Shown: one piece after another, positions 19,868 through 32,060 of the stretch
Layout of the letters: the number at the start of each line of letters is the position of its first letter
How positions within the stretch are numbered: the first letter of the stretch is position 1
Source: Aphrocallistes beatrix
Taxonomy: Eukaryota; Porifera; Hexactinellida; Sceptrulophora; Aphrocallistidae
Reading direction: 5' to 3'
Assembly: GCA_963281255.1 (NCBI GenBank)
Contig: OY725503.1
Location: forward strand, 2,976,001-3,040,000
Length of the DNA: 64,000 bases
The notes under the pieces: generated by a model
What the model saw: only the letters and a program-made list of their open reading frames with translations
Database searches by the model: none
Told to the model about the DNA's origin: nothing
Made by a program: the position numbers and the translations under genes

Positions 19868-22800
19868 ATGGGGAATTCTATATCAAATCAACCAGCCATT
19901 TCACCACAATCAACCGATTTGTCTGAAATTGTTACTAATACGGCTGTACTTTTGCGAAAATTACAGATCAATCGGTCATGTAGTTTTTGACTAATGACGT
20001 CACAAAATTTGGAATTTTTGCTGTTTGACCAAGGATTCTCACAATGGTCAAATCACCATCTCATATTAAACTCGAATAACTCGAAAAATATTCATCAAAC
20101 TCTTTCATAAATTGCTATACTTATGTATGTTTTTACATAGAGAATACGAAAAACATGAGTAAATTAAGCTTTGATTTCCTTTTATTTGTGAAAACTGGAA
20201 CTGAACCCAACTCCGGAAGCAAACCTATGACGTAACAAGAATGTATGAACTATGACGTAACAAGAATGTATATTTTAGAAACTGTTTTATTTTTTGGTAT
20301 TTTACACTTTATAATCATAATTCGTTGTAAAATGGAATTCATTTGGTTTCCATATGTTCTCTTTGAGTTAATCACATATTTGTGCCTGGAAACACTTTCT
20401 ATATACTATAACTCAAAATTTTATCCTCTTTGTAAAAATATAAATTTGACCTGACCACACTCAATTTCTACCATTTAAAAAATGATTTTACTCCTTCCTC
20501 TATAATATCACTCATTCTTGCAACATTCTGCCTATGATATAGTGTGTTTCATAATTATTGGCACTAGACTTTAACTTAATGTACTAGTATCAAACCTGTA
20601 CTTGGAAAGAGTTTTATAATTTCAGTATAGCCTCATGTATGTATTTTCTTACTATATATACATTGTTTCGAGTCACCCAATCATACCATGTGATTACGTA
20701 GCATCTTTTCTAGAATGCAAACTCATTCTTTCTCTCAGTTTTTGTCATAATTCCAACCACAGTTTGCTATGGTATAGCAATTTTTCTTCTATACTGCTTA
20801 ATTTAGTTATATAAATATCTAAGCATGTATGTATATTGTAGTTGTGCAATTCTTGAGGATTTGTTCAAAGTATTCAGTAAGATATAGGTTCTGAAAGTCA
20901 CAATTAGGGATGTGATTGAGGCTCGCAGAGAATAACAATGTAAAATGTGGAGTTTAGCCCATAAAATTGACAATTTTGAACTTAACTTGTTTAAAGTAAT
21001 GGTTAAACTAATAATTAGTGCTATTTGTGGGTATTGACCACAAATACAATTATTTTTTCTCAAATTAAATTTTTTTTCTCTAGAAATTTGATTTTGTAAG
21101 GTCATACCCCTAATTCACTGGCATATCCCTAATTCTGACTTTCAGAGCCTACATCATTCCGAATCCCTTGAACAAATCCTCAAGAATTGCACAACTACAA
21201 GATATATACATGCTTAGATATTTCTATAACTAAATTAAGCGGTAAAGAAGAAAGCATTGCTATACCATAGCAAACTGTGGTTGGTATTTTGACAAAAACT
21301 GAGACAAAGAATGATTTTTAGCATGGTAAGAAAATACATACATGAGGCTACTGAAATTTTAATACTCTTTCCAAGTACAGGTTTGATACTACATTAAGTT
21401 AAAGTCTAGTGCCAATAATTAAGAAACGCACTGTATGTATTAGGAATTATCAGTCTGTTGTATATTTGACCGCAGACAGTCTAAACATAAAACAGTGTAT
21501 GCTATTGTTGCTATATAATAGGGATGCAATCAATGTAACCAAAGAGTTGTAAAGTTAATTTAGGAAGACTAATATTTACTAAAGAATCCGATATATAGTC
21601 CGACCATAGCTCTCTGTAGCTAAGGTCTACTATCTAAATCTCAAAAATGGACCAGGGATGCGGTCGAAATGGTTGCACTAATGCATGATCTGCCTAAAAT
21701 CATTAAAGACGCAGAATAAAACTTCGGAATGTATTGCTAGCATATATAAATATGTTCTCAAAGTACCCATATCCGTTGTTAAAATTTAGATTAATCATCA
21801 CAAGATTGCGCAATAGGTTATATTTGTGACAAATTTTGTGATTTTCAGCGACCGTTTAAGGGCACTTCTAAGTTTTTTCATTATATTTTTTTCGAGTGAG
21901 CCGTGAATGGTTTGATGCGAAAATTTTGGAATTTTTCATTGATTAGTTGTGGTCATAAAATACGCAATAACTATGCATTCAAATTTGATCTTATTTGATA
22001 GCCAATATACTACTTCTTTTCAAACAAATTACCAAATGTGACTAAAGTGATAAATTGTCCAATAACTAGTAAACCATCGAATCTAGACGTGGAAATTATA
22101 TTATGGCTTTATAGGAAGTAGTCTATTGTCTATCAAATAAGATCAAATTTGAATGCATAGTTATTGCGTTTTTCAAGATATGACCACAACTAATTCATGA
22201 AAAATCCCAAAATATTCGCATCAACCCATTCACGGCTCACTCTATGCGAAAAAAAAATAAATGAAAAAACTTAGAAGTGCCCTTAAACGGCCGCTGAAAA
22301 TTACCAAATTTGCCACAAATATAACCTATTCCGCAATCTTGTGATGATTAATCTAAATTTTAACAACGGATATGGGTACTTTGACACCATATTTATATAT
22401 GCTAGTAATACATTCCGAAGTTTTATTCTGCGTCATTAATGATTTTAGGCAGATCATGCATCAGTGCAACCATCTTCGACCGCATCCCTGGGCTATTTTT
22501 GAGATTTAGAAGGTAGACCTTAGCTACAGAGAACTATGGTCGGACTATATATCGGATTGTAAAGCAAATATTAGTCTTCCTAAATTAACTTTATAACCAT
22601 TTGGTTACATTGATTGCATCCCTATTACATAGCAACAACAGTATTACACCGTTTTATGTTTAGACTGTCGGCAGTCAAATATACAACAGATTGATAATTC
22701 CTAATACACATATCAATTGCAGAATGCTGTAAGACTGAGTGATATTATAGAGGAAGACATAAAAGCATTTTCACAATGGTAGAAATTGAGTGTAGTGTGG

Positions 22801-23090
22801 TGAGGTCAATTTTATATTTTTACAAAGAGGATACAATTTTGAGTTTATATATAGTAAGTGTTCCAGGCACAAAAATGTGAATAACTCAAAGAGAAAAGAT
22901 GGAAAAAATGCAATTTTTCATTCATTGATTGAATCATGATTATAAACAGTAAATAGCAAAATATAAAGGTTTGCTTCCGGAGTTGGTTTCAGTTCCAGTT
23001 TACACTAATAGAAATAATTTAAAACTTAATTTACTTATGTTTTTCGGATTCTCCATATGTAAAACATAAGTTTTCAAAAATGTATACTTT
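19868..23090. repeat. Long foldback element, TGGGGAATTC family, copy 1
   Basis: The left arm, starting TGGGGAATTCTATATCAAAT, continues through ATGACGTCACAAAATTTGG and TTAGGAATTATCAGTCTG. The right arm carries much of this in reverse complement, about 1 kb per arm, with the axis near 22050. The right terminus is truncated. A separate foldback (20540-21433) is inserted in the left arm. Copy 2 is at 25941-27955. Short reading frames are incidental. Confidence 0.75.
20540..21433. repeat. Inner foldback, TA-flanked
   Basis: This 894 bp palindromic element has ends TAGTGTGTTTCATAATTATT and the complement of CAGTGCGTTTCTTAATTATT, flanked by TA. The arms match over about 400 bp each. Copy 2 of the host foldback shows the uninterrupted site (TTGATATATGCATTAGG near 26537). 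Confidence 0.85.
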
Positions 23091-23263
23091 CTAGAGCGAC
23101 CCCAGGTGGTACAAGTGGCTCTCACTGGCAAAATATTAGGATTGAAGTTTTAAAAATTGATTATATGTTTAGAACCCCTACAGGAGATCTAAAAATAATA
23201 AAAAAGCGCTTTTGGAAAATTTCTGATAAAAAACAAATTCTCTATAAGCAATACCACCCTTAA

Positions 23264-23795
23264 ATCAAAAAATTAATCTAAATCAAATAAATCATGATTT
23301 TTGAGCTTTTTAAACCTACCGGCGGGACAGAAATCATGAATACGCAACATTTTGTGATGCATCTGCTTATTACTCGAAAACTATTCGACATACCAAGTCC
23401 ATAATCATATCAAGTATAGATAAATTATTTCACCCAAAACATTAAATTTTGTCTAAAATTAGACGGACATTTACCCACTCAGTTATTTTCGAATAAAAAC
23501 TTTGACAGCCATAATTCAAATAAAGACATCTCGCGAAAAAGGTGGGATAGAGGTTAACAGATATATGATTGGTGGATTGTTTACTAAGGATGACTCTACA
23601 ATATTATGCTATTTTTTCATGATGACGTCATCGTGGGTTTGCAAATGAATCTTAAGTCGGTTTTGTAGTATTTTGAAAGCACACTCCCATCTCGTCCTTC
23701 GTTTTCTTTTTAGACGTCAAATCCTTCAAAAATATTTCTACTAACCTGGCATAGGATGCGCAACTTTATTTATTTTATATTATTCTAAAGTAGTG
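23264..23795. other. Non-repetitive region upstream of the PDZ-LRR gene
   Basis: This 530 bp stretch lies between the foldback nest and the first recognised ATG. No repeat partner was found in the window, so it may hold the promoter and 5' UTR. I cannot point to a definite TATA box or initiator. Confidence 0.4.
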
Positions 23796-24038
23796 ATGTC
23801 GGTTAACTGTGGCAAAGTAACTACATCAGATTCCTTCTCTGCAAAGCAAAGGCGTATTGTACGTAGACCGAATGAAGATCCTAATTATCCATTATCCCCA
23901 ACTGCTGATACAAAATCGTTCTTTTGCTTGCCCTATAATGGCAAACTACCTGTTCTTCTCAAAGTTAATACTATTGAGCTTGATAGATCAGGATGTGAGA
24001 ATGATACTAAATGGGGATTCTCATTAAGGAATATTCAG
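23796..24038 (+). CDS. PDZ-LRR protein, exon 1 (5' half of PDZ)
   Basis: The ATG at 23796 opens 81 codons ending at the CAG before a GT donor at 24039. The first ~45 residues (including RRIVRRPNEDPNYPLSP) look disordered. The last part, VLLKVNTIELDRSGCEND then KWGFSLRNIQ, fits the first two strands of a PDZ domain, with WGFS in the place of the GLGF carboxylate-binding loop. The reading phase at the donor is 0 and matches exon 2 at 33561. PDZ domains bind C-terminal tails and act as scaffolds, usually at membranes or junctions. The donor (CAG/GTCTGT) is a weak match, but the join restores the PDZ fold exactly. An upstream non-coding exon cannot be excluded. Confidence 0.75.
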
Positions 24039-24542
24039 GTCTGTTCAAGTTTGTAAAAGTATATATACTCTTTAGTTAAACATAACTGTTAGCTGAATGT
24101 ATAAGCGTCAAAGTTGACATTATGAGCGGGAAATGCCCGCCCATATTTTGACTTTAATAAACGAATACATAATAATTGTCGAAAAAATTTATGAAATAAT
24201 CAAAATAAGTGTGATTAAGCTTTGCTAAATTCATTTAATGAAGCTATAGTATTCTGTCGTATAATAAATACTGATCGCCATTCATCCACTAACTCTACAA
24301 TATCTAATGTATCAACATACTGTGTTTGTAATTATGTAAGCTTGCAATGTGGTTTAGTCTCTTGTGTGTAAATGGAATATAGTAAGTTCATTTATATTTG
24401 AATAGCCTGAAATTTGTGTTGCATACGTGTATTGGGAGCAAACTTTATGTGTTATGGAAAACTTCGTTGCCTTTGTTTTGATACTTTGAAATCATGATGA
24501 TTCTGATTTTAAAAAATGCACAGAGCGGTGCGGATTCAAATA

Positions 24543-24711
24543 CAGTAGAACTCGGATAAGACCTACCCCTTCGGGAAGGAATTATTAGTACGTACTAGCC
24601 GAGTTTGTACTACATAGAAATCTATATTATGGATGGATTTTGGTTCAGAGAAATGAGTACGTACTAACCGAAGAACGTATTATCCGAGTATGTACTAACC
24701 GAGTTCTACTG
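24543..24711. repeat. Pogo/Tigger-like MITE, CAGTAGAACTCGG family, copy 1
   Basis: The 169 bp element has ends CAGTAGAACTCGGATAAGA and TACTAACCGAGTTCTACTG, flanked by TA (24541-24542 and 24712-24713). A second copy (63462-63649) interrupts a P-like transposase gene. Confidence 0.85.
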
Positions 24712-25265
24712 TAATGGAGTGTGCCCGCCCAGTTAGGGACGACGGGAGGGAAACGTTGGCGCCTATGGCCGAATGTAATGTGAAGATGTGACATATTTGT
24801 GACTGGTAAATTTAGTACAATGATTTTGATCCCTCTCAACTCGACATAATTGTGCCGCTTTGCAAATTTTGCCTATACTCCCAATGTATTTTTCTCATTT
24901 ATAAAGTAGAGGGCGTAGATCGTTAAATATTTTGGAAAAGTGGCAGCACGAGTTTTTTACAATCCTTCCATATTCCTAAGATTTCTATTTTGAATCGGAT
25001 TTTGGTTACCTATTTATATTATAAATATAAAACAATACATTGGATGCATATCTGATAGCTACCATTCAATGAAACTACTCTAGGGGTCCGAATAAACGGG
25101 GAGGGGGGGTCGGAACGAACTTGAAATATTGCGGCAGGTATGGAATTTTATTTACTTATTTTTACTTTACATGAGTAAATTTAATACATAGCTATATTTT
25201 AGCACAAGTAGTAGTAAGACTGTGAGGTCTATGCATACTTTCTAATTATTTTGTCATATTAAAAC

Positions 25266-25940
25266 GCTTGGATTTTAGATACGAAAATTGGCATGTAGGT
25301 ATCAATTGATGAATCTACGATTAAGTTCGGAGATCTAAGCGAAATTTTCACACCTCTGCAAAAATGGAAAACAACTTTTCACACCTTTTCTATACAATAC
25401 TATGTACGGCTTCACTATCACAATATAAATCATTGTACGACACTATTGTAGGCTGTCATTGTTATCAATGCAATACTTTATATATATGTCTCAATTATAT
25501 TATAGTTTATAGCAATAAAAAAGGTTTTGTTTATTTTTTCATACATTTATAGTTTACGCATTTTAACACCATTTGACGAATTTTGAAAAATATGCAAGAT
25601 ACTAGTTCCCAACGGTTGACATGAGGTTTTTAGGGGTGTAGCTTCTCAAAATCGTATTTTCGAATATTTGTGCATTGATACATTAAGTAAAAAATTACAA
25701 AAATAGGCTAGAGACTGTCTTCCAACGGTTGACATGGGGTTTTCAGGGGTGTATATTTAGAATATTATATTTTTGGATCTATGTGAGAAATTATTTGTTA
25801 ACATTTGTTACAATGTTTATATAAAGTAAACAAAAACCCAAAATTGGCTAGATTGAGTAACTCTATGCGCCCGCAGGGCGATTCTGAGGACACTAAGTGT
25901 CAGCAAGCCTCGCAGCGCAAGCAAGCGACGCGCGCTTGTA
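25266..25940 (+). repeat. Family A2 repeat, long copy
   Basis: Starts with GATACGAAAATTGGCATG, includes two tandem-like units with CCAACGGTTGACATG (about 25610 and 25725), then GGCTAGATTGAGTAACTC, and ends in the family A-type GC-rich terminus with CAAGCGACGCGCGCTTGTA. The body is unrelated to family A. Confidence 0.65.
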
Positions 25941-27955
25941 TATGGGGAATTCCATGTTAAATCAACCAGCCATTTCACCACCATCAACCGATTTGTCTGA
26001 AATTTGCTGTGCGACAAGCCACTGATATGTCTTTACTTTTGTGAAATTTTCAGATCAATCAGTAATTGGTTTTTGACTTATGACGTCACAAAATTTTGAA
26101 TTTTTGCTGTTTAACCAAGGATTTTCACAATGGTAAAATCACCATCCCATATTAAACACGAATAACTAGAATAACTCAAACATGAGTAAATTAAGCTCTG
26201 AGTTCCTTTATTTGTGAAAACTTGAACTGAGACAAACTCCGGTTGCAAACTGGAATTATGACCTAACAAGAATGTATATTTTAGAAACTGTTTTATTTCT
26301 TGGTATTTTACTCTTTATGATCATAATTCGTTTTGTAAAAAATGCATTCGGTTTCCATATGTTCTCTTTGAGTTATTCACATTTTGTACCTGTAAACGCT
26401 TTCTATATATAACTCTAATTTTATCCTCTTTGTAAAAATATAAAATTGACCTGACAACTCTCAATTTCTGCAATTTTCAAAATGCTTTTATGTCTTCCTC
26501 TATATTATCACTCATTCTTACAACATTCTGCAATTGATATATGCATTAGGAATTATAAGTTGTATATTCGACCGCAGACAGACTAAGCATAAACAGTGCA
26601 ATGCTGTTGTTGCTATGCAATACGAATGGAATAAATCATTAATGAGTTGAAAAGTTAATTTATGAGGATTAATATTTGCTGAACAAACCGATATTTAGTC
26701 CGACCATAGCACTCTGTACATAAGGCCTCCCAACTAAATCTCAAAAATGGACTAGGGATATGGTCGAAGATGGTTGAACAAATACTACATGATCTACATA
26801 AAATCATGAACGACACAGAATAGAGCTTCGGAAAATATTACTAGCATATATAAATATGGTGCCAAAGTATCCATATCCGTTGTTAAAATTTCGACTAGTC
26901 ATCATATGATTGCGCATTAGGTTATATTTCTGACAAATTTAGTGATTTTGAGGTTGCTCAAGGGCACTTCTAAGTTTTTTTATTATAGTTTTTTTTGTAT
27001 AGAATTGAGCTGTGAATGAGTTGATTCGAAAAGTTTGAATTTTTTTCATGGAATGTTGCTACATTCCAGCGTTGCTATGGAAACGCATTTTGATCAGTTG
27101 AGGTCATATTTTGAAAATCGCAATAACTATGCATTCAAATTTGATCTTATTTGATCGCCAATATACTACTTCCTATAAAACCGTTACATAATTCCCACGT
27201 CTAGTTCAATGGTTTATAAGTTATTAGACAAATTACCAAATGTGACCAAAGTGATAAGTTGTCTAATAACTCGTAAACCATTGAATCTAGACGTGGAAAT
27301 TATGTTACGGCTTTATAGGAAGTAGTCTATTAGCTATGAAAATATGACCTCAACTCATCAAAATGCTATTCCGTAGCAACGCTGAAATGTAGCAACATTC
27401 TATGAAAAAATATTCAAACTTTTCGCATCAACCCATTCACTGCTCAATTCTATACAAAAAAAACGACAATAAAAACACTTAAAAGTGCCCTTGAACAACC
27501 TCAAAATCAGTGAATTTGTCAGAAATATAACCTATTGCGCAATCATATGATGAAATTTTAACAACGGATATGGATACTTTGGCGCCATATTTATATATGC
27601 TAGTAATACATTCCGAAGCACTATTCTGCGTCGTTCATGATTTTGGGCAGAACATGTAGTATTTGTTCAACCATCTTCGACCATATCCATTTTTGAGATT
27701 TAGATGGGAGGCCTTATGTACAGAGTGCTATGGGTGGACTAAATATCGGATTGTTCAGCAAATATTAATCCTCATAAATTAACTTTTCAACTCATTAGTG
27801 ATTTATTGCATTCGTATTGCATAGCAACAACAGCATTGCACTGTTTATGTTTAGTCTGTCTGCGGTAGAATATACAACAGACTTATAATTCCTAATGCAC
27901 ATATCAATTGCAGAATGTTGTAAGAATGAGTGATATTATAGAGGAAGACATAATT
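25941..27955. repeat. Long foldback element, TGGGGAATTC family, copy 2
   Basis: The left arm begins TGGGGAATTCCATGTTAAA and the palindrome axis is near 27243 (ACTTTGGTCACATTTGG and complement). The right arm runs to AGAGGAAGACATAA at about 27955 and is truncated. It matches 19868-23090 apart from the insertion that copy 1 carries. Non-coding. Confidence 0.75.
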
Positions 27956-28092
27956 AGCTTTCTATTCATCAATCTTTAAGAGAATCTTCAAATTTCGGAT
28001 CTCAATGGTGAGTCAAACTCTGAGTACTAAACTAGGAAAGGAATTGGAATGAAATATTATATCATGTGGTGATTTACTACCCTTGTGTCAGA

Positions 28093-28183
28093 ACTCCGCA
28101 CGCTGGATCCTATATTTATCTTGACTCGAATGTATTAGAAAATGGAGATGAACTGCCTAGCAAAGGAGTTAAGGAGCCTCAGG
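28093..28183 (+). other. Possible orphan exon
   Basis: TTGTGTCAG at 28084-28092 could be an acceptor and CAG/GTAATT at 28181 a donor. Between them one frame reads through 30 codons (HAGSYIYLDSNVLENGDELP). It is open and hydrophilic, but I recognise no family, and it does not fit the phase of the surrounding PDZ-LRR gene as a required exon. It may be a relic of another element. Confidence 0.25.
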
Positions 28184-28908
28184 TAATTTTAGATAAACTA
28201 ACAGCGAAGCGAGGGGTGTTCGTATATTATCTCTAGTGAGGGAATCCTTCTTAAGTAAACTGAATTTAAAGTTATTATAATATGCAGCCCTTCTAGTTAA
28301 ATCATTTTGATTCGCAAAAATCAACAGCAAATCTAAACATTTTATCTCTTATTTATTTACTAGCTATGTTCGCTCATAGTATGTCGTGATGTTTACCATC
28401 TATATAATTTGAATATTTATGTCTCTTTCCGTCTGAGCTGATACTCTACCATACCTAGCCTTCAGAGCACATGCCTATCCACTTTCGATCATATGATCTT
28501 ACAATGTATCCATTTTAGTTCCTAGTAGTGGTCGGATCCGGTTCTCAAATACCCGAGTATTACCCATTTCCTAAATTTATATTATTCACTCAAAGGACAC
28601 GGGTAATTGAAGCCTATTAACCAGATGGTATACAATGAATAGTAGTTGAGATATAGCATTTTTGTGCGAATAGAAGAAGACGTAAAACTATCTGAGTAAG
28701 CATAACAATATAACAGTAGTTATTTATACAAGTATATTTCAAATAGTCATTATTCATAATCAAATCAGCTAATAAATAAGATAATATATCGCTTTAATTC
28801 AAGGAAATAGCATCTAGTAGTAGATCCAAATCTATTGTTTAGAATCATTTTGAGAGAATGAGCGACAAGGCCAAATGTTTACTTTGGCCGAACATGAAAA
28901 TCCTCACC

Positions 28909-29130
28909 CAGGGTTTCATCCAGCTTTCCAAAATCATTCGCCTAAATGGACTTCACCATTTTTCTACCCGCCTAGACTCATTTTCATAGCATTTTTATAT
29001 ATGTTTTATGCCTCGCGCCTAAGTAGGAGTATGCCGCGCGCCTAGCCTCAAAAAATCATACGCCTAATTATGATCCATGGGATCAAATATGCGCCTCTAG
29101 GCGCGCCCAGTACGCCTGGATTAAAGCCTG
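28909..29130. repeat. hAT-like MITE with exact 8 bp duplication
   Basis: The 222 bp element has ends CAGGGTTTCATCCAG and CTGGATTAAAGCCTG, flanked by identical TCCTCACC (28901-28908 and 29131-29138). The interior repeats CGCCTA-containing motifs. Confidence 0.9.
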
Positions 29131-29364
29131 TCCTCACCTGTTGTGGTGACAGCACAAGTATCTCAGAAAACATTTGATCTCTCGGTACATAATATTAACT
29201 TTGCTGATCCCACGAAGATATACAAGAAATACAGTTAGCTAAAAGAACCAAAACTAAAAAAAAAAGATAATCAGCATTCTATTCTTGATTATAGAAAACA
29301 TTGAGAATTGCTCAGAGTAAGCTAGATCATCCTTATCAACAAAGGGTTTCGCTCCACCAATGAG

Positions 29365-31300
29365 TCATACTAAGTTTTTGACTTTGTTAGATAATAAGCA
29401 ATTAATGATTGCAGTAAGCAACTTTCGCAACACATCCCAGCCCAATTTATTACACTCTCGACATCTCTCCCTCCATGCTTCACTTTCACTTTCATCGATT
29501 AATTGGACAGTTAGTTGAATGAGGATCATGCGAGAAGGTCCAGATAGCAATCTTTCCATTAAGTACTGTTGTTGTTCCATTTATAAGAATTTTCCAGAGA
29601 TAAATGGTAGACTCTAGGACAGGATCAGAGGGCCATATAAGAGAGCCTCGGTCAAGCAATGATATTAATGTGTACTTGCTGTCCATATCCTCTTCAATTT
29701 CAAAGGTTTTTGGTTCAGACAATATTTTAAGACACGATTCACATTTAAAGTGTTTGAATAAGAATAGACTGAGTAACCGGCAACAAAAGCTAAACAAACA
29801 AAGTAGTTACGTCAAGGTGGATATTCGATAGATCATTTAGATCTTCTGTGTAATCAGTTAGATTAAAGCTGGTGTCCGAATGCTCTTCGACAGGAGAAAA
29901 ATGATGTTAGAAAATCTTTTAATGAAGTTTTACCAGCATCCGGTGTCTTTGTAAATAATTTTAAAATACTTACTAGTTTCAACCGATGCTCTGTTTCGAG
30001 AATCTGACAATATGTTATATGATAGTGTCCACCAGCCATCATACGATAGAGACCAAAGTGATGCTCTAAGGGATCGTTTTGAAGGAAATAGGTAAGATAG
30101 GTAACATAATCGAAACCACAGCTCTCAGTAAGTGATTGACTATTTTGGTGAGGGAAATTAGTGAGTGTCTGAAACTTGTGAATGTTTGCTTACCTAATTT
30201 CCCACTTTCTGGGAGATTGTTTCCAGTGATCAAGCCATGCGACAAGATAAAACTAAATCTTGAATCATTGTTGATAAGTGGAAGGGAGTATTCGTCTTTC
30301 AAGCGTATTCCTTTCATAGCAGTATTGACATTAAATATTTCCAAATATTGCTAATTAACCTGATGAAATCAGTCTGATAGAGTCTGATAGATAAAGCTCT
30401 CTCTCTCTCTCTCTCTCTCGGAATTCTGGATAACTAGGCCTGCTGCAGTAGATTCGTCAAACACTCTTAAAGCAAGACTGACATTCTGACGTTCCAATAT
30501 CGATGGCCAACAAGATTTCGCTGAGGCGTGGAGCTAACTTAATGATATGGTTCTGCTCAGATTTGTAAAGCAAACGTACATCTTCGAATGATGCAATATT
30601 CATAATGTGAAAATTTTCAAACTGAGTGTATCTAAACATATTATTGTAGTCTGAGGTTTAGCCAGTTGTTGCGGATAGAATTCAAAATATGCAAAATCAA
30701 ACAATAGAAATAATGAACGGCTGAAATCACAAGGACTGCAGCATCCAAAGTTTTAGATGGTGAGAATAATTTGAAGATACTAACGTTCAGAGGGTAGTTA
30801 TCAGTACATAACACTTTAAAATCAAGGTTACAATGCTCGATATCACGGATAATTTGCTTAACCTGAGGGAATAAAGTTTCAGCTGATGTCGTAGGACAAG
30901 GAATAAGACGAACAATCGCGAACCATTTCTTGTATAAACTGGAAACCATTCGAGTTAGACGGTACGAGTTGGTTCGTTAAAATTTCCCGAGGAACCGATA
31001 ACTTTTCCAGCTTTGTATGTTAATTCAGATTTAACGTAGGTCTCGCCCATCTGTACTATGACGTTACGTTGTTGTAGAGTGAAATATGTCGTTGCCTGCT
31101 TGAGGTACACAATGTGGTCATCATCTATCCCGACATTTGTGAATAATTTCTGGATATTCCTATAGTGGGGAAGGGATAAACAGTCTAGAGATTGCAGGTA
31201 ATTGTAGTAAACTGGTGAGATGTTTCTCCCATTCTAAGATACGTTCACCTTCTGAAGTGGTGGAATATTCAGCCCACAAAATAATGAATTTATATTACTA
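29365..31300 (-). pseudogene. P-element-like transposase (copy B), 5' truncated and mutated
   Basis: Reading leftwards from about 31230: NISPVYYNYLQSLDCLSLPH, then VIVQMGETYVKSELTYKAGK (31025 region), then MVSSLYKKWFAIVRLIP (30949 on), LHILNSIRNNWLN, FEDVRLLYKSEQNHIIKLAP, NVNTAMKGIRLKDEYSLPL, DPLEHHFGLYRMMAGGHYH (about 30070-30015), and a C-terminal part with HFKCESCLKILSE and DRGSLIWPS. This is the order of a THAP9/P-element transposase from its RNase H-like core to its C-terminus. In VIVQMGETYV the Asp found in copy C (QMDELHV) is Gly, so catalysis is lost. Several frameshifts, a stop after about 30958 and a CT microsatellite (30401-30420) disrupt it. The N-terminal THAP domain was not found. 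It lies antisense in the PDZ-LRR intron. Confidence 0.8.
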
Positions 31301-32060
31301 GTTCAATTGGATTCAAATGAGGTCCTTAGTAATAAAATTGCAAGAAGGCTGACGGATATAAGTGCAGGAAAGTATTGACTATGTTCAGAGAGATTTTCTG
31401 TTTGTATTATGCTTCCCTACTATCTATTTTATGATATCCACTATTCTATTTCCGGATGTAGATTAACTATTCCCCAGATCGTATAAAATACCAATTCCAG
31501 TAGTCAAACGATATTTTAAATCAACAACTTGATGATTGTGGGAAGAAGAATAACAGTTGGTCCGAGACAGGACAGTTCATTAAAGTAGGGAGCGGCCTAT
31601 GAGATGGGGCAAGGGGTCGCTTCTCTTAGCTGATGGATTTAGAGTTTTATAGTTTCCAGAAATAAATGCTGGAATATTGAAAATCACTTCTCTACCAAGC
31701 TTTGAGCTGGAAAAACTTTAAAGCAGGATACCGAGACTGTAATGCAGTAGTTCCTACCCAAGGGGTACACAGAATATTGAATATAATGATTGCTGTAATG
31801 AGTTCACAGAAAATTTTAAGAAGTGCTTTTTTTATTTCAGTAAAGCTTGCCTCCTGTGGCAATAATAGAAAGCTTCAAACTGATGTACCTTGGAACCACT
31901 AAAAGAATTTTCTGCTCGAATATCGTGCCTGATGAAAGCATAGCAATTGATGATATACTTTACTACTACTCGATCAAATATTACTATATCCAATATATAC
32001 TGTAATAATTTGTTATTCGAAAGTGGCGAATGTCATCTAATGATCTACGTAGCTAATTTC
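31301..32060. other. Gene-free intronic stretch
   Basis: The N-terminal part of the P-like gene was looked for here and not found. Short frames show no family motif. Confidence 0.45.

Larger units (their letters stand above)
19481..23259. repeat. TTAA-flanked foldback, GGTTGGCC family, outermost of a triple nest
   Basis: The left arm (19481-19867) starts GGTTGGCCTATCAGG and the right arm (about 23091-23259) ends TATAAGCAATACCACCC. Both have TTAA outside (19477-19480 and 23260-23263). The arms share TTTTTAGATCC(C/T)..AGGGGTTCT-like sequence in inverted orientation. The centre is occupied by another foldback (19868-23090). Related copies fill 56651-62096. No protein is encoded. Confidence 0.7.

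Noticed and set aside
20245..20454. A hydrophobic 69-codon frame suggesting a membrane protein
   Set aside because: It lies in the arm of a foldback element and is not kept open in the second copy at 26.3 kb.
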